A DNA stretch of 64,000 bases from Enchytraeus crypticus (GCA_905160935.1 CAJHZI010000645.1:58501-122500); one strand, 5' to 3'; counted from the first letter of the stretch, positions 32,131 to 42,317 are shown. Notes: generated by a model from the sequence alone, not told the origin. Translations and numbers: made by a program.

Positions 32131-35100
32131 GTTTCCTATCTCGCTGGTAGGGTGTAGTGTGTCACGTAAATTCAACATTTAGAAACACAAACTTCATTTA
32201 AGACAAAACGACACATTCGAGATACCGTCGCAAATTTTAGTGCAATATATTTACAGCTTTCATCCTATTTACTCGTAAAACATAACAATGCATTATTGCG
32301 CATAATTCAAGAATAGAGAATATTTGTATGCTAGTATATTTAAATTATTATAATTTTCATAATCACCCGTGTTATGTTAGGGTTGCTGAAGAATATAAAA
32401 ACCTTGGACTGCACGTGTCGTAAAAGTGACAAAGCACAATCAAATCAAAATTTCATATGAATCTACCAATATTTAATTGGTAATCTCAAAATTAGGATTT
32501 TAATCAGAATTTGTTAGAATTATGAGATTGAATGAATTTAAGCTTCTTTTCAACTGATGGGCTATTAGAGATTAAGCTCTTCCAGTGTATAGGATATACA
32601 TCAATAAGATACTATTTCTCTCTCTCTCTCTCTCTCTCTCTCATTGAAATGTTCAGAATCACTTCTGAGGAAGTATAAGTTTATTTTAAATACGTTTAAA
32701 TACATTTCAGGTCAGTTAGAGGTCTCAAATCATTTCAGTTTTTAAGTTTAAATCACTTCAATTTCAGTATCAGTTTAAGTAAAACCGATGAAAATCATTG
32801 AAGTTTTTCTCAGATCTGTTTAACTAAGTGTCCTTCTTCTATGGAATCTTTGTAGCTCCCGAAATGCCACAGCCTATTAGATCAGGTTTCTGAAGTGTTA
32901 GTCTTTAGGTGAGGCTCATGAATCTGCTGCTGTGATGATTTAGGCTGTTTCTCGTCAGCATCCTGCTTTTGCGTGATAATAACAATACAATATTGCAAAG
33001 CACGAATGGCATAAAAAATCTTTTTTCCAAATCGTAATTGAAAAACATATTGGATAACATAGAGATTTATAATGAGCTAGGTATTCTATAATATTTTAAT
33101 ATTACACTTCGAGTTACGGAATTTTATCTGTTTCTTATAGTTTCCAATACTTCAGATATAAATAGTGCCCATGTGATTGGTAACAGTAAATTATGATTAA
33201 GGTAAGTGTTGAGCTATGCCATAAGGGTAGACAAAATCTAATTTACATTTATATACAAAATTTGAAATGCACCCTTTCAAGAACTTATAGCTCTATATTA
33301 ATCTTAAATAATTTTAAATAATATATTTTAGATATTAATTTTCTTACAAGTAAAATATAGTGCTACAGTACAATTAAAAATTTAAAATTAAAATAAAAAT
33401 GAAGATTAAAGCCTCCAGTTTATTAAGTTCGAGATACAAATAAAATAAAATGTTTAGCCTTATATTGGATGATCTTTTTGTTTGTCATTAAAATATTAAA
33501 TTTAGGTATATTTTTGCTCCTTATTAGGGTTTGTAATAAAAGAAAATTACCAAAAATGCGAAAAATATCAAAATATTTCTATTTATTTTTACAGTGCCAA
33601 TCGGCACTAGCATGCCACTTGGACATTTTGTCCAAGATTATTATAAATCGTTATTATTGGAAAATTAGAAAATTAGAAATTAGAAATCGACTTGCAAATT
33701 GTCTAGTTTTGGTGGAATAGAAAGATTTGCTATCCATTGTGTAATTTTTCGAAATCTGCACAATATATATATATATATGGAAAGATATATAATTTCAAGA
33801 CTTGAAGGGAAATTTGCCCCTTGTAGATAGGCGACCTGCCCTCTCCTTATTTTAACCCTCCATATATTTTATGTGTGACAAATATAATAGGCCTGTACAG
33901 GTATAACTAGAGCCGGTAGCTTGTTGAAAAGTAGACAGAGGGCTCAAAGCGATTGCTCTCTCTCTGTCACTGACATCATTTTGAGACATGGAAACTGACG
34001 TTAAGCAGGCCTTTGGCTTTAGAGATATCAATAATACAGTATACATCAGCTATAAGTATATTAAACTAAGCCAAAATAAAAGATAAAATCAAATTGTATC
34101 ATAAATTACTGTTATCAAAACTAAGGTTCATGGCACACTAGTGCCGTACGGCACTGCACAAATCTATTACTTTATTTAATATGAAAAACTATATTTTTCA
34201 TTATGTAACGGCTATACTGTTCGATAATTGTATCTTCTAAATGAAAACTATTTTTAATACAACATAGTTTCAACAGAGGCCCTGTAGTTATGCCCGAAAA
34301 TGTATCATTTTTACCTCTGTCAAAATTTCTTATCAATGTTTATGTTATTGAATTTTAGCGCCAAGGAAGTCACATGGTTCAACCTTTCCATGTCGCAAGT
34401 CAAAAACTTCATAATGCCGGACGACACTAGCGTGCAATTATCGCATTTTTCGTTAAGGCATATTACTCTACATCAACGGAAAGTTACAGTGCCGTTTGGC
34501 ACTCCAGTGCAATATAGGGTTAATACCGAAAACAAGAATCGTTGTTTAAAACATTTTGCCTCGGTTTTCAGAAATTCTGCATACACTGAAGCACTTTGGG
34601 TTTCACGTGTGCTTTCAGAATTCTTTCCATTTTGCAACATTTTCCTTTGTCATCTACTACTGTGCTTAATGCTTAAACTGTTATCCTTGTGAGCTTTATA
34701 AAGGATTTTGGCGTTTATTGCCCGCCAATGACTGAATTAAAGTTAAAGTTGCCATTATTAAGTCAACTAAATTTATTTAACAATCCTAGACATCTGATGG
34801 ATATGAGCGACAGTAAATGCAAGAAAATAATGGCCCAAAACCAAAGAGCGCCACTAAATAAACGACAAGACCAGGAAATAAAAGCAATGTGTTTTGTATC
34901 TATCTTAAAAATGATATTGTTCTTCTTTAGCAAAGCGAAAATAATACGAGCAATTCAAAATCGGTATCAGTTTTACAAATTATTTTAGTTTCAGTTTTAG
35001 TATTAAAAGCTTCATTTCTATTTCTCAATTCAGTTTGAGATTCAGTTTAACATATCGTTTCAGTTTCAGTGCCAGATTTAGTTCAACTGATAAAAATCAG

Positions 35101-38100
35101 TTCAGTGTAAGTTTAAATTAACTGAAATATATGAAATTAAGGTTTAGGTATTATAGCTCTATTTGTTTGTCAATGCTGCTCCCTTCCGTCAATGAAATAA
35201 GACTTTCAATAGAATTAATTATTTTGGCACTGCCACTGTGCAAAACTCTAAAGAGATAAAGAGAGAGAGAGAGAAAGAGAGAGAGAGATGTGTTTATTTC
35301 ATCATCGACACCAAATCACTGACAAATACAAATAAAGAGATGCTAACTAATAGCAGTTGAACCGGTTGGATGGCCGAATTGATAGCACGCATGAAGGAAA
35401 ACAAGTAAGCCATCGGTTGGAATCTCAACCAGACTGTCTCTTACAGATTCTCTTGTCATACAGAAACAGACGTTAGAATTAGCTTTATTTCTTTGCCAGC
35501 AAGCTTTGTAATCTTTATTAACAAGCGCCGTAATCCAATATTACAGTATCTAAAGTATTGTAATTAAGTAAGAAATTGAAGCTTCAATTCCTGCAAATTA
35601 CCATCAATCAGGTCTACAATTCAATCAGTGCGGTTTGCATTGATTGTTTATTTATATTTATCTATTTTATTATTTAGGCCCTAAACGTTCAAATATATCA
35701 ATTTATCAAAATTAACAAAATCAACAACTATTGTTGTGTTGTTATTGTTGCCAGCCCTAGCATTGTTTACGATGCTGACCTCTTTTAACCTCAGTATTGC
35801 AAAATTCATTTTGTAAATCGTTCCTTTTCTATTCCGCTTATAGCTGAGTTGAATTCAAAAAATTTATTACAAAAAATGGATTAGAATACGGACTCATCTA
35901 ATTCATGAGCGCACTAATGTAATGAACTTAAGAACAATGAGTATAAACATTGAATAGAGCATAATCTCTGGAAAACATTAAAGCTACGATGATTACAATC
36001 GATAGATATTTACGGATTAAAGAACTTGACTCAACATGTAAAACTACTCTACCGTGTCAAAAGGAAAACGGTCTCTGTCGATTACTAGAGAATTGCTTAA
36101 TTCCATTAACACACAGTGTGACGTTTAACTATTGTTTGGTTTACAGTCTTGCAAACAATTTGCTAATTAAGTCTAAAAGCAATCTTAATTCATTGCAAAG
36201 AGCTATGTCTCTTCTGGTGAAGAGGAGTTTTTTGTTTAACCTGTTCATGCAAGCATGCAAACTGTGCTTGCTTCTTTCATCGAAGGACTTACTCAATCAA
36301 AAATTTATGAAATCGACTTAAAATCTCCCTTTTAGCGTGCCTTCTATCCCTATTCGGGGTCAACACGGAGAGAATGGTTTGGAAATGGAACACTGATGTC
36401 GGCTATCCATCTGACACTACCAAGTGTATACGACTAGGCTTTCATTCGCCATCGGAACAGAAAAACTCACGTCACTACGCAGTCTCGAACCCGCGACCTC
36501 TCGTTCAAGGGGCGAGCTCTGTAGCCGCTTCGCCACGAGGCGTTCGCATAAAATCGACTTAAACGTTTCAAATAAAATACCTTTATTAGCCTTTATAACA
36601 CATGCACTCTTAATTTGTAGCAGGGTTTATTTGTTCGCTTAGTCTCCCTCAATTAAAAGCTTGTTAATCCCCGTTTGTATAGCGAAAACAGACGGGAAAC
36701 GCTAAATTAAACCGTAGTTACATTTTAATCTATCTTGACATCTATCACCTTTAACAGATTTTGAAATAATCCGAAAGCTCTACCGGTATCGAATCAATGT
36801 TAGTTCATTTAATCTCAGGAAATGCCTGTTAAAGTTTTAAAAAATGATCTGAGATTATATAAAAGCAATTTTGCGGGGGTTTAATTCCTGGGCTCGCACG
36901 CCACTGATTTCGCTTTCTAGAGATGAAACTGACGTTAAAATCGGCTTTACAGCTTTTATTAAGTTGGGATTTCAACCGACCAAAACTGCTTGTAGTGCAA
37001 GTTTGCTATCAATTCGGCCAGTCAATCGAAAAATGTTATCTATATTTTTATTGGTCAATACAAAATCTACCTGATCTATGATTTAATGAATCATCAGATA
37101 GATGTAATAGTTATCTACCTGATCTATGATTTCATGAGTCATCAGATTAGATGTAATAGTTATCTACATGATCTATGATTTATTGAGTCATCAGATAGAT
37201 GTAATAGCTATCTACCTGATCTATGATTTAATGTGTTTATGATTTAACGAGTCAGCAGGTTAGATGTAATAGTTATCTACATGATCTATGATTTAATGAG
37301 TCAGCAGATACATGTAGATGTAATAGCTATCTACCTGATCTATGATTTCATTAGTCATTTTTGGCTGAATATGTTGGCATAATAATTACACCTGCTACAT
37401 GTTGATACGTTGTTCAACAACGGATCAGAACGTGGCAGGGTTCAAATCCAGTGCTCTCCCGTCACTTACATCGAAAAGGAAACTGACGTTAAACTTGGCC
37501 TAAACTTTTTTCCAAATTTTGGGGCATATGCTAGTGCTTTAAAGCCCTTATGTTCAATTTCGCTTTATATATATATATATATATGCTTTTATGCTGGAAC
37601 CAGTGGCGAAGTCGGTAAGATACTCGACCGCGGATCAGTATATGCGGGGTTCAAATCCTGGGCTAGCCCGTCACTGACATCGCTTTCGAGTGAGGAAACT
37701 GACGTGACCTTAGCTTTTTTTAGCTTTATTACATGGTTGTTGCCACCTGAAGAGAAATATGTTTCCAATTCAAACTTAACTCTATAGGCCTACTAACGTG
37801 AAATATAATTAACACAACCCGTATCTTATCCTGATTGTTAAACAATACGGTATACATGTATATGCAATATGACACTGTACAATTGTACATACATGTATTA
37901 CTCGAATTATATGTGTCAAATAAGCATCAGCTGAAAAGGAGAAGGGAAATAAACTCATACACTGTATTTTCTAAACACATCATTAAACTTTAAGTTTAGA
38001 TAGGGGCACAAGCAATAAGCTCAAATGTCTAATAGCATATTTAAGTAATTTTAAATTGATATGAAGAAAAATAATAAAAATAAGGGGTACAAGCAATAAG

Positions 38101-38395
38101 CCGAAATGTCTAATTTGATATTTGAGTGATTTTAAATTGCCATGAAGAAAACTAAGAAACCTAAGGGGCACAAACAGTAAGCTGAAATGTCTAATATGAT
38201 ATTTAAGTGATTTTAAATTGATGTGAAGAAAACTGTAAGAATATGTATATTAGATCTGACAGTTTAAAAGAATAAGAGAAGTCGAAAGATAGAAAGTAAA
38301 TAATGTACAGAGTCGGACAAACCTCCAGATGATGACTGATATAGTAACGAATAGTAAAGTATGACGCACAAGAACTTCAGCAACCATAGGTACAT
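24180..38395 (-). CDS. Gene B: secreted PAN/apple plus F-type-lectin-like protein
   Basis: This is the paralogue of gene A. Predicted exons are 38395-38323, 31313-31060, 29703-29661, 27797-27549 and 24418-24180. The joined frame is 858 nt, encoding 285 residues plus stop, with intron phases 1-0-1-1 as in gene A. Order: signal peptide, PAN/apple-like module, short linker, and an F-type-lectin/F5-8C domain (LALHKPAIQSSTY, ADLAVDG, SCSHT, SWWQVDL, then SLCYFYPGF, NVTLCC, ARYLFIQL and TLCEVEVYGF). The domain is close to textbook F-type lectins in its WWxVDL, ITNR and LCEVEV motifs, but the His and Arg-x-Asp fucose-contact pattern is not apparent. An extracellular recognition role is inferred. Introns are long (3.1-7.0 kb, except intron 2 and 3 of 1.4-1.9 kb) and full of repeats. 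Confidence 0.75.
24450..24565 (-). repeat. R1 tRNA-like SINE copy
   Basis: Minus-strand R1 with box B GGTTCAAATCC intact, in intron 4 of gene B next to the exon 5 acceptor. Confidence 0.9.
24955..26670 (+). mobile_element. Degenerate piggyBac-like element
   Basis: The ends CCCATTCGTGGCCA (24955-24968) and the complement of CCTATTCGTGGCCA (26657-26670) match at 13 of 14 bases. TTAA, the piggyBac target, follows the right end; the left flank is TACA, probably mutated. An 18-bp palindrome TGTTCCAATATTGGAACA lies beside the left end and again at 26522-26539, with a third degenerate copy at 25304. The interior is a broken transposase gene. Confidence 0.8.
25392..26366 (+). pseudogene. piggyBac transposase pseudogene (PGBD-like)
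   Basis: Pieces in different plus frames recall piggyBac transposases: an acidic N-terminal stretch (SDEEETEFELVDHF), the entry motif SPVELFKTFFNDELYVKL, which parallels the PxELFxLFFxDEL signature, and a C-terminal Cys/His zinc-binding tail (HCRICKKNTAFGC). The central catalytic Asp region is missing or unrecognisable, and several stops and frameshifts are present. The gene is dead. Confidence 0.75.
26742..27105 (+). repeat. GT-rich degenerate tandem repeat
   Basis: Repeats of GTGTGTATGT, GTTGTGTGT and similar fill the region; Cys/Val-rich frames across it are artefacts. Confidence 0.9.
27169..27210 (-). repeat. 39-bp repeat, detached unit
   Basis: A fifth unit of the 27409-27564 array, about 200 bp further into intron 4 of gene B. 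On the gene strand it contains AATG|GTATGT, a consensus-like splice donor. Confidence 0.7.
27409..27564 (-). repeat. 39-bp in-frame tandem repeat at a splice donor
   Basis: Four 39-bp units cover the end of gene B exon 4 and the start of intron 4. Each unit carries the donor-like AATG|GT at the same phase, and no unit introduces a stop on the gene strand. Confidence 0.9.
27549..27797 (-). CDS. Gene B exon 4: lectin-like domain, first half
   Basis: The 249-nt exon starts after TATTTCTACAG. It encodes PDSSLNLALHKPAIQSSTY, ADLAVDG, an SCSHT segment and SWWQVDLQNITRV, ending ITNRSNN at AATG|GTATCG in phase 1. The frame stays open into the intron because the region is a 39-bp in-frame repeat, so the donor could lie one or more units further on. 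Confidence 0.8.
27930..28210 (+). pseudogene. Reverse-transcriptase C-terminal fragment
   Basis: The frame reads AGGAAVHAASRKLDKYRDL, VVPVAIETMGPMNPEGVDF and, after one TGA, ETSFFGKALNRF. The P-V-A-x-E-T-x-G pattern, then a conserved R-E-T-S-F-F-like ending, is familiar from the C-terminal segment found beside LINE reverse transcriptases in invertebrates. The TGA replaces an expected Arg codon. Confidence 0.6.
28230..28352 (-). repeat. R5 SINE-like element with (AAT)n
   Basis: (AAT)n then AAGGTTTAGCGTATATTTC and GATGTCAGGGACGTCCC, the complement of R5. Confidence 0.75.
28412..28685 (+). repeat. SINE-like element with LINE-derived tail, copy 2
   Basis: Same head (GGTAAACAGGATTGT) and same LINE tail (GGAGGCGTTATATACCAT, GTAGGCAGTGCACTAAGAG, GA run) as 7150-7415. 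Confidence 0.65.
28905..28980 (+). repeat. R6 SINE-like element, (ATTG)n tail
   Basis: GACGTCCCTTGCCATTGCC, AATCGGACGTTAAATTC, then ATTGATT repeats. Confidence 0.75.
29345..29585 (-). repeat. R4 SINE-like element, near full length
   Basis: Complement of R4 from its tail (TTATCATCTTCATTAAATC) through AATCCCTTTCTGTCATTGG to CCGGACACAACACGGG. It lies just downstream of the predicted exon 3 of gene B. Confidence 0.8.
29661..29703 (-). CDS. Gene B exon 3: 43-nt micro-exon (predicted)
   Basis: As in gene A, phase 0 to phase 1 requires a 3n+1 exon here. The 43-nt segment after CTTCTCTTGTCGTTTCAG and before CCAG|GTTGGA fits and encodes VNVMPLLLQFFNEP; the G completes Glu with exon 4. Splice signals are strong, but the peptide is more hydrophobic than its gene A counterpart, so this is less certain. 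Confidence 0.45.
29762..29852 (-). repeat. LINE 3' tail with (GA)n
   Basis: On the minus strand, CCTGCCAGTAGGCAGTACAT followed by GA repeats matches the end of the LINE at 49558-51213. Confidence 0.65.
29860..30325. other. Non-coding DNA in gene B intron 2
   Basis: AT-rich, nothing recognised. Confidence 0.5.
30328..30362. repeat. (CT)n microsatellite
   Basis: Interrupted CT run next to an R1 SINE. Confidence 0.9.
30369..30520 (+). repeat. R1 tRNA-like SINE with fold-back head
   Basis: The copy is well preserved (GGTTCAAATCCTGGGCTCGC, then the shared core), but its 5' end is preceded by an inverted piece of its own head, so GTACCTTACCGA (30371) pairs with TCGGTAAGGTAC (30399). Confidence 0.85.
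30566..30668 (+). repeat. R7 SINE 3' fragment
   Basis: CCAGGAACTTGTTAAGCGG, then TGTCGGAGGTTATTGTATTA, the tail part of the R7 copies at 51815 and 60675. Confidence 0.65.
30735..30830 (+). repeat. R5-related fragment (5' part)
   Basis: GGGGTGAATCGATTTGTAGTG resembles the sequence before the R5 core at 1830. Confidence 0.4.
31060..31313 (-). CDS. Gene B exon 2: PAN/apple-like module
   Basis: The 254-nt exon follows TTACTTGCTCAG and ends TATCAG|GTAATA in phase 0. It encodes VPLLDDTGAALIS, then SVTECALHCQSQSWCIHF, VECRLF and a C-terminal cysteine cluster ending SYQ. The ECALHC motif and final aromatic residue match gene A exon 2, which ends TYR. A strand-opposite reading frame at 31220-31465 is a shadow. 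Confidence 0.8.
31395..31685 (+). repeat. R4 SINE-like element, full length
   Basis: Runs from CCCGTGTTGTGTCCGGGTTG to the (GAT)n tail and is the most complete R4 copy here. It lies in intron 1 of gene B, about 80 bp upstream of exon 2. Confidence 0.85.
31888..32131 (+). repeat. R4 SINE-like element, 5'-truncated
   Basis: GCGACTAAGGCACTAAGATC through AGTTAAACTATGATTCAAATG and (GAT)n. Confidence 0.8.
32366..32440 (+). repeat. R4 SINE-like 5' fragment
   Basis: CCCGTGTTATGTTAGGGTTGC and GCACGTGTCGTAAAAGTGAC only. Confidence 0.65.
32440..33590. other. Non-coding DNA in gene B intron 1
   Basis: AT-rich. A (CT)n run lies at 32617-32641. Open frames here are AT-driven and lack splice signals. Confidence 0.5.
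33590..34527. mobile_element. Possible non-autonomous piggyBac-like remnants
   Basis: Palindromes of the type AGTGCCNNNNGGCACT occur at about 33593, 34139 and 34486. The last leads into CCAGTGCAATATAGGGTTAA, which looks like a piggyBac right end with its TTAA. A TTAACCCTCCATATATT at 33852 could be a left end. Only weak end similarity is visible and there is no transposase. Confidence 0.35.
33928..34022 (+). repeat. R1 SINE 3' fragment
   Basis: TCTGTCACTGACATCATTTTG followed by GGAAACTGACGTTAAGCAGG, the shared SINE core. Confidence 0.65.
34530..35350. other. Non-coding DNA in gene B intron 1
   Basis: AT-rich with TTTCAGTTT-like repeats (34986-35110) and a (GA)n run at 35262-35289. No coding signal is convincing. 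Confidence 0.45.
35360..35500 (+). repeat. tRNA-like SINE with the shared core
   Basis: GGTTGGATGGCCGAATTGATAG resembles the 5' arm of tRNA-Leu/Ser; a B-box-like GGTTGGAATCTC follows. The tail TTGTCATACAGAAACAGACGT then TTAGAATTAGCTTT matches the R1 core end. Confidence 0.6.
36440..36548 (-). repeat. tRNA-like sequence, probably a SINE head
   Basis: On the minus strand, CGTGGCGAAGCGGCTACAG is a good box A and CGGGTTCGAGACTGC a good box B about 35 bp later. The acceptor stem does not pair convincingly and no CCA-proximal structure is clear, so a tRNA-derived SINE is likelier than a functional tRNA. Confidence 0.6.
36871..36965 (+). repeat. R1 tRNA-like SINE, 3' part
   Basis: GGGGGTTTAATTCCTGGGCTC then ATGAAACTGACGTTAAAATCG. 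Confidence 0.8.
37065..37360 (+). repeat. 48-bp tandem repeat, about 6 copies
   Basis: Units begin ATCTACCTGATCTATGATTT and include GAGTCATCAGATAGATGTAA; spacing is about 48 bp with some partial units. Confidence 0.9.
37412..37510 (+). repeat. R1 SINE, variant subfamily (R1b)
   Basis: AACGGATCAGAACGTGGCAG, box B GGTTCAAATCC, CTCTCCCGTCACTTACATCG and GGAAACTGACGTTAAAC. The copy at 46601 shares its variant positions. Confidence 0.75.
37591..37740 (+). repeat. R1 tRNA-like SINE, well preserved
   Basis: GGAACCAGTGGCGAAGTCGG through GGTTCAAATCC and CGAGTGAGGAAACTGACGTG; preceded by (TA)n at 37567-37584. Confidence 0.9.
37999..38240 (-). repeat. 81-bp tandem repeat, 3 copies
   Basis: Units of 81 bp start AGGGGCACAAGCAATAAG. 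They lie in intron 1 of gene B, ending about 80 bp below the exon 1 donor. Confidence 0.9.
38323..38395 (-). CDS. Gene B exon 1: signal peptide
   Basis: From the ATG the frame gives MYLWLLKFLCVILYYSLLY followed by QSSSG, a short signal peptide with a plausible cleavage site after a small residue. It ends at TCTGGAG|GTTTGT in phase 1, the same border and phase as gene A. The G joins GT of exon 2 to make Gly. A longer upstream frame exists but lacks this phase agreement. Confidence 0.6.
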
Positions 38396-38471
38396 GATTA
38401 ACCTTCCAGACACGAGCCAATAAAAATTTAGCGTCCGTTTTTCTCCTTAACACGCTCACTCCACTCTTGAC

Positions 38472-38555
38472 TTCACTGAATTATTTTAATTGTTCCAATT
38501 GTCCGAATTTTCACTGAATTACTTTAATTGTTCCAATTGTCTGAATTTTCAATAA
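38472..38555 (-). repeat. 38-bp direct duplication upstream of gene B
   Basis: TTCACTGAATTATTTTAATT and following bases occur twice (38472 and 38510) with one or two changes, just above the predicted start of gene B. It may fall in its 5' UTR or promoter; no core promoter element is assignable. Confidence 0.75.
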
Positions 38556-38559
38556 CATT

Positions 38560-39090
38560 TTCGAAATCTTTATAATATTTTATGCTGCATATTCAAAAAT
38601 CATTAAATAGCTGAAAATTTAACAGCGGAGAATTTAAAAGCTTCCGACATGCATATATATACTTTATATTTGTAGTAATTATTCATTTAAACATTCAACC
38701 TTAATGAAAAGGCCGGTAGGTTATCCTATATCGTACTGTAGTTTTCACAGTTTTTAGTTATTAAAAATATATTCAATAAATAGCATTCAGCTCCGCGCTA
38801 AATTGCCCTCAATTACATTACATTACATTGCATGACATTACATTACATTACAGCGTGCAACTAAAATATCTGATATGCTGTGTAGCCAAAAGTAATGAAT
38901 GGCCCGTAAGTTACTCAATATGCTGTAATTTTCACAATCTAAGTCATAACAAAAAACACTCAGCATCGCCGCGCTAAGTACATCATTATAAATGACATCA
39001 ACGACTTTCACTCACTATCCGAGAGCTACTTAATGAAGAATTTCTTAGGTCTAATTCGGATTAAAACATCAGAGCTAATGAAGATATAGA
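38560..39090. other. Non-coding DNA
   Basis: AT-rich; a short (ATTAC)n tract lies at 38812-38852. Confidence 0.5.
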
Positions 39091-39092
39091 GA

Positions 39093-39732
<640 letters not shown>

Positions 39733-39904
39733 AGAGAGAGCGAGAGAGAGAGAGATTATGTATTAATTTACCACGAATGAATCTTACTAATTTCTCATGC
39801 GCACTAAGCTCAGAGAACAAAGAAAATTTAAGTAATTAACAATCGACCGGCATTGCTTCTAAAAATAATCTTTATCTAAATCGGCTTAATAAAATGATTG
39901 CGAC

Positions 39905-40935
39905 GACTGTAGACCTCTCATAGTACAGGGCATGTGGTGAGAGTAGACCTGTCATAGTACAGAATGTGCGATGAGAGTAGACCTCTCATAGTACAGGTGA
40001 CAGTAGACCTCTCATAGTACAGGGCATGTGGTAAGAGTAGACCTCTCATAGTACAGGGCATGTGGTGAGAGTAGACCTCTCATAGTACAGGTGAGAGTAG
40101 ACCTCTCATAGTACAGGATGTGCCAGGAGAGGGTAGACCTCTCATAGCACAGGTGAAAGTAGACCTCTCATAGTACAGGATGTGCGGTGAGAGTAGACCT
40201 CGCATAGTACAGGTGAGAGTAGACCTCTCATAGTACAGGTGAGAGTAGACCTCTCATAGAACAGGACGTGTGGTGAGAGTAGACCTCTCGTAGTACAGGT
40301 GAGAGTAGACCTCTCATAGTACAGGTGAGAGTAGACCTCTCATAGTACAGGTGACAGTAGACCTCTCATAGTACATGTGAAAGTAGACCTCTGATAGTAC
40401 AGGTCGTGTGGTGACAGTAGACCTCTCATAGTATAGGACGTGTGGTGAGAGTAGACCTCTCATAGTACAGGTGAGAGGAGTAGACCTCTCATAGTACAGG
40501 TGAGAGTAGACCTCTCATAGTACAGGTGAGAGTAGACCTCTCATAGTAGAGGTGAGAGTAGACCTCTCATAGTACAGGTTACAGTAGACCTCTCATGGTA
40601 CAGGTGAGAGTAGACCTCATGGTACAGGTGAGAGTAGACCTCTCATAGTACAGGTGAGAGTAGACCTCTCATAGTACAGGTGAGAGTAGACCTCTCATAG
40701 TACAGGTGAAAGTAGACCAATCATAGTACAGGACGTGTGGTGACAGTAGACCTCTCATAGTACAGGTGAGAGTAGACCTCTCATAGCACAGGTGAAAGTA
40801 GACCTCTCATAGTACAGATGAGAGTAGAGCTCTCATAGTACAGGTGACAGTAGACCTCTCATAGTACAGATGACAGTAGACCTCTCATAGTACAGGACGT
40901 GTGGTGACAGTAGACCTCCCAGGTCTACTGTCATT
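39905..40935 (+). repeat. 26-bp minisatellite (GTAGACCTCTCATAGTACAG)n
   Basis: About 37 units of GTAGACCTCTCATAGTACAG plus GTGAGA. A recurring long form inserts ACGTGTGGTG-like bases, giving 33-36-bp units. The last unit meets an inverted copy (AGGTCTACTGTCAT) at 40920. Confidence 0.95.
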
Positions 40936-41564
40936 TATATAATCTACTTGTCAGTTATTTAAGGCAATTAAAATTGCCTTTAATAATTTAACTAAACTTG
41001 ACAAAATCAGCACAAAAATATCAAAGTTTGATGCGGATTAAAAACCTTTCTGTGGAATAAAGTTCTTTAGATATTTAAAGGTGATTAATGTTTAATGAAG
41101 TATATAATATAAGTCATCTCTAGTTTACAACAGATTCAGCCACTGAATTATTCGCCGGTTGGTTTGTACCGGTTGTATAAATGTAATTGTAAAACCGGAT
41201 TTCGCCAGATGACAGCAGATTTTTCCTTATGATGGCAGATTTCACTACGGTTCATAGGATTAAAAACAACAACTACAACAATATAATTAGATTGCTACTG
41301 TCGTCCATGACAGCATTGGGCATTGTGGTACCAAATCAAATCCGATGAGCAGAGTGCGGAGTCCAAAAAAGGTGCAAGCCAAAATCCGGGTGTTCGGTCC
41401 GAGGAAGGGTACTAGTGGAATGAAGGTTTGCGTGTTGGTCTCAGTTCCTGTGTGTTCCTCAGTTCTATGGATAGTTCCTTTCAAAAATTCTAACAACAAA
41501 ACTAACTTAGCTAATGCTACTAACAAAATGCTAACTTAGCTAACACTACTAGCAAAACAACTAA
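40936..41564. other. Non-coding DNA
   Basis: No supported gene. Overlapping frames at 41287-41539 on both strands are not backed by splice sites or known motifs. TAACTTAGCTAA-like repeats occupy 41500-41570. Confidence 0.45.
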
Positions 41565-41985
41565 CTTAGATACAGTGTTGTATAGTAACGAAGTAAAAAT
41601 GCTTCGCTACAAGTAAAAAGTAGTCAACCGATACTGTTACTTGTAACGAAGTACCCAATTTGCCTGGGTACTTTTTACTTGTAACGAAGTAATTTTTAAG
41701 TACTCTGTACTTTTACTTTACATCCGTAGAAGTACAAAAGTCGCGTTACATTTTAAAAACTATGGATATGTCAATTGCCAAATTTTTAGGTAATAATAAT
41801 TTTTAATACATAACAAAGTATCATGTGCCACCTGCTTTTAGTTTGGTTTTGGTAACAGCTGTATGACGTAGATCAAACGTTTTGGTATGACGTAGATCAA
41901 ACGTTTTGATATGGCGTAGGCTTACCGTACATTGAACTACGTCATTTCAATAATTAAGCTTTGACATTTCTTCTCTAGTATTGAT

Positions 41986-42285
41986 TAGTGGTTCCCAACC
42001 TGCTTACCCCAACGACATCTATTTTTTTCCTTTCAGGTGGCGACCCTTGAGTTTTTTTAGCAGTCCTCTATTCTTTAATTAGAATTAATTAAAGAATATG
42101 TGGAAGATTTTTATTATATTCTAATGTCAATAATCACATAGGGGCTAGACTACTTCGTTTACTCCTTGGATGTCAACCAATCTAAAAGGAACTCGGCTGT
42201 CTGCTGTATGGATGATTTATTTCGAGAATATAGACATATCTAGCGCGCTCCCTATCTCTCTCTCTCATTCTCTCTCATTTTTTTT

Positions 42286-42317
<32 letters not shown>

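Noticed and set aside
36440-36548. Functional tRNA gene
   Set aside because: Boxes A and B are present but acceptor and anticodon arms do not pair convincingly.
39905-40935. CRISPR-like regular repeats (also at 44225-44772)
   Set aside because: Units are contiguous with no unique spacers, and the genome is eukaryotic.
41287-41539. Overlapping frames on both strands beside the hAT-like element
   Set aside because: No motif, splice support or reason to prefer either strand.
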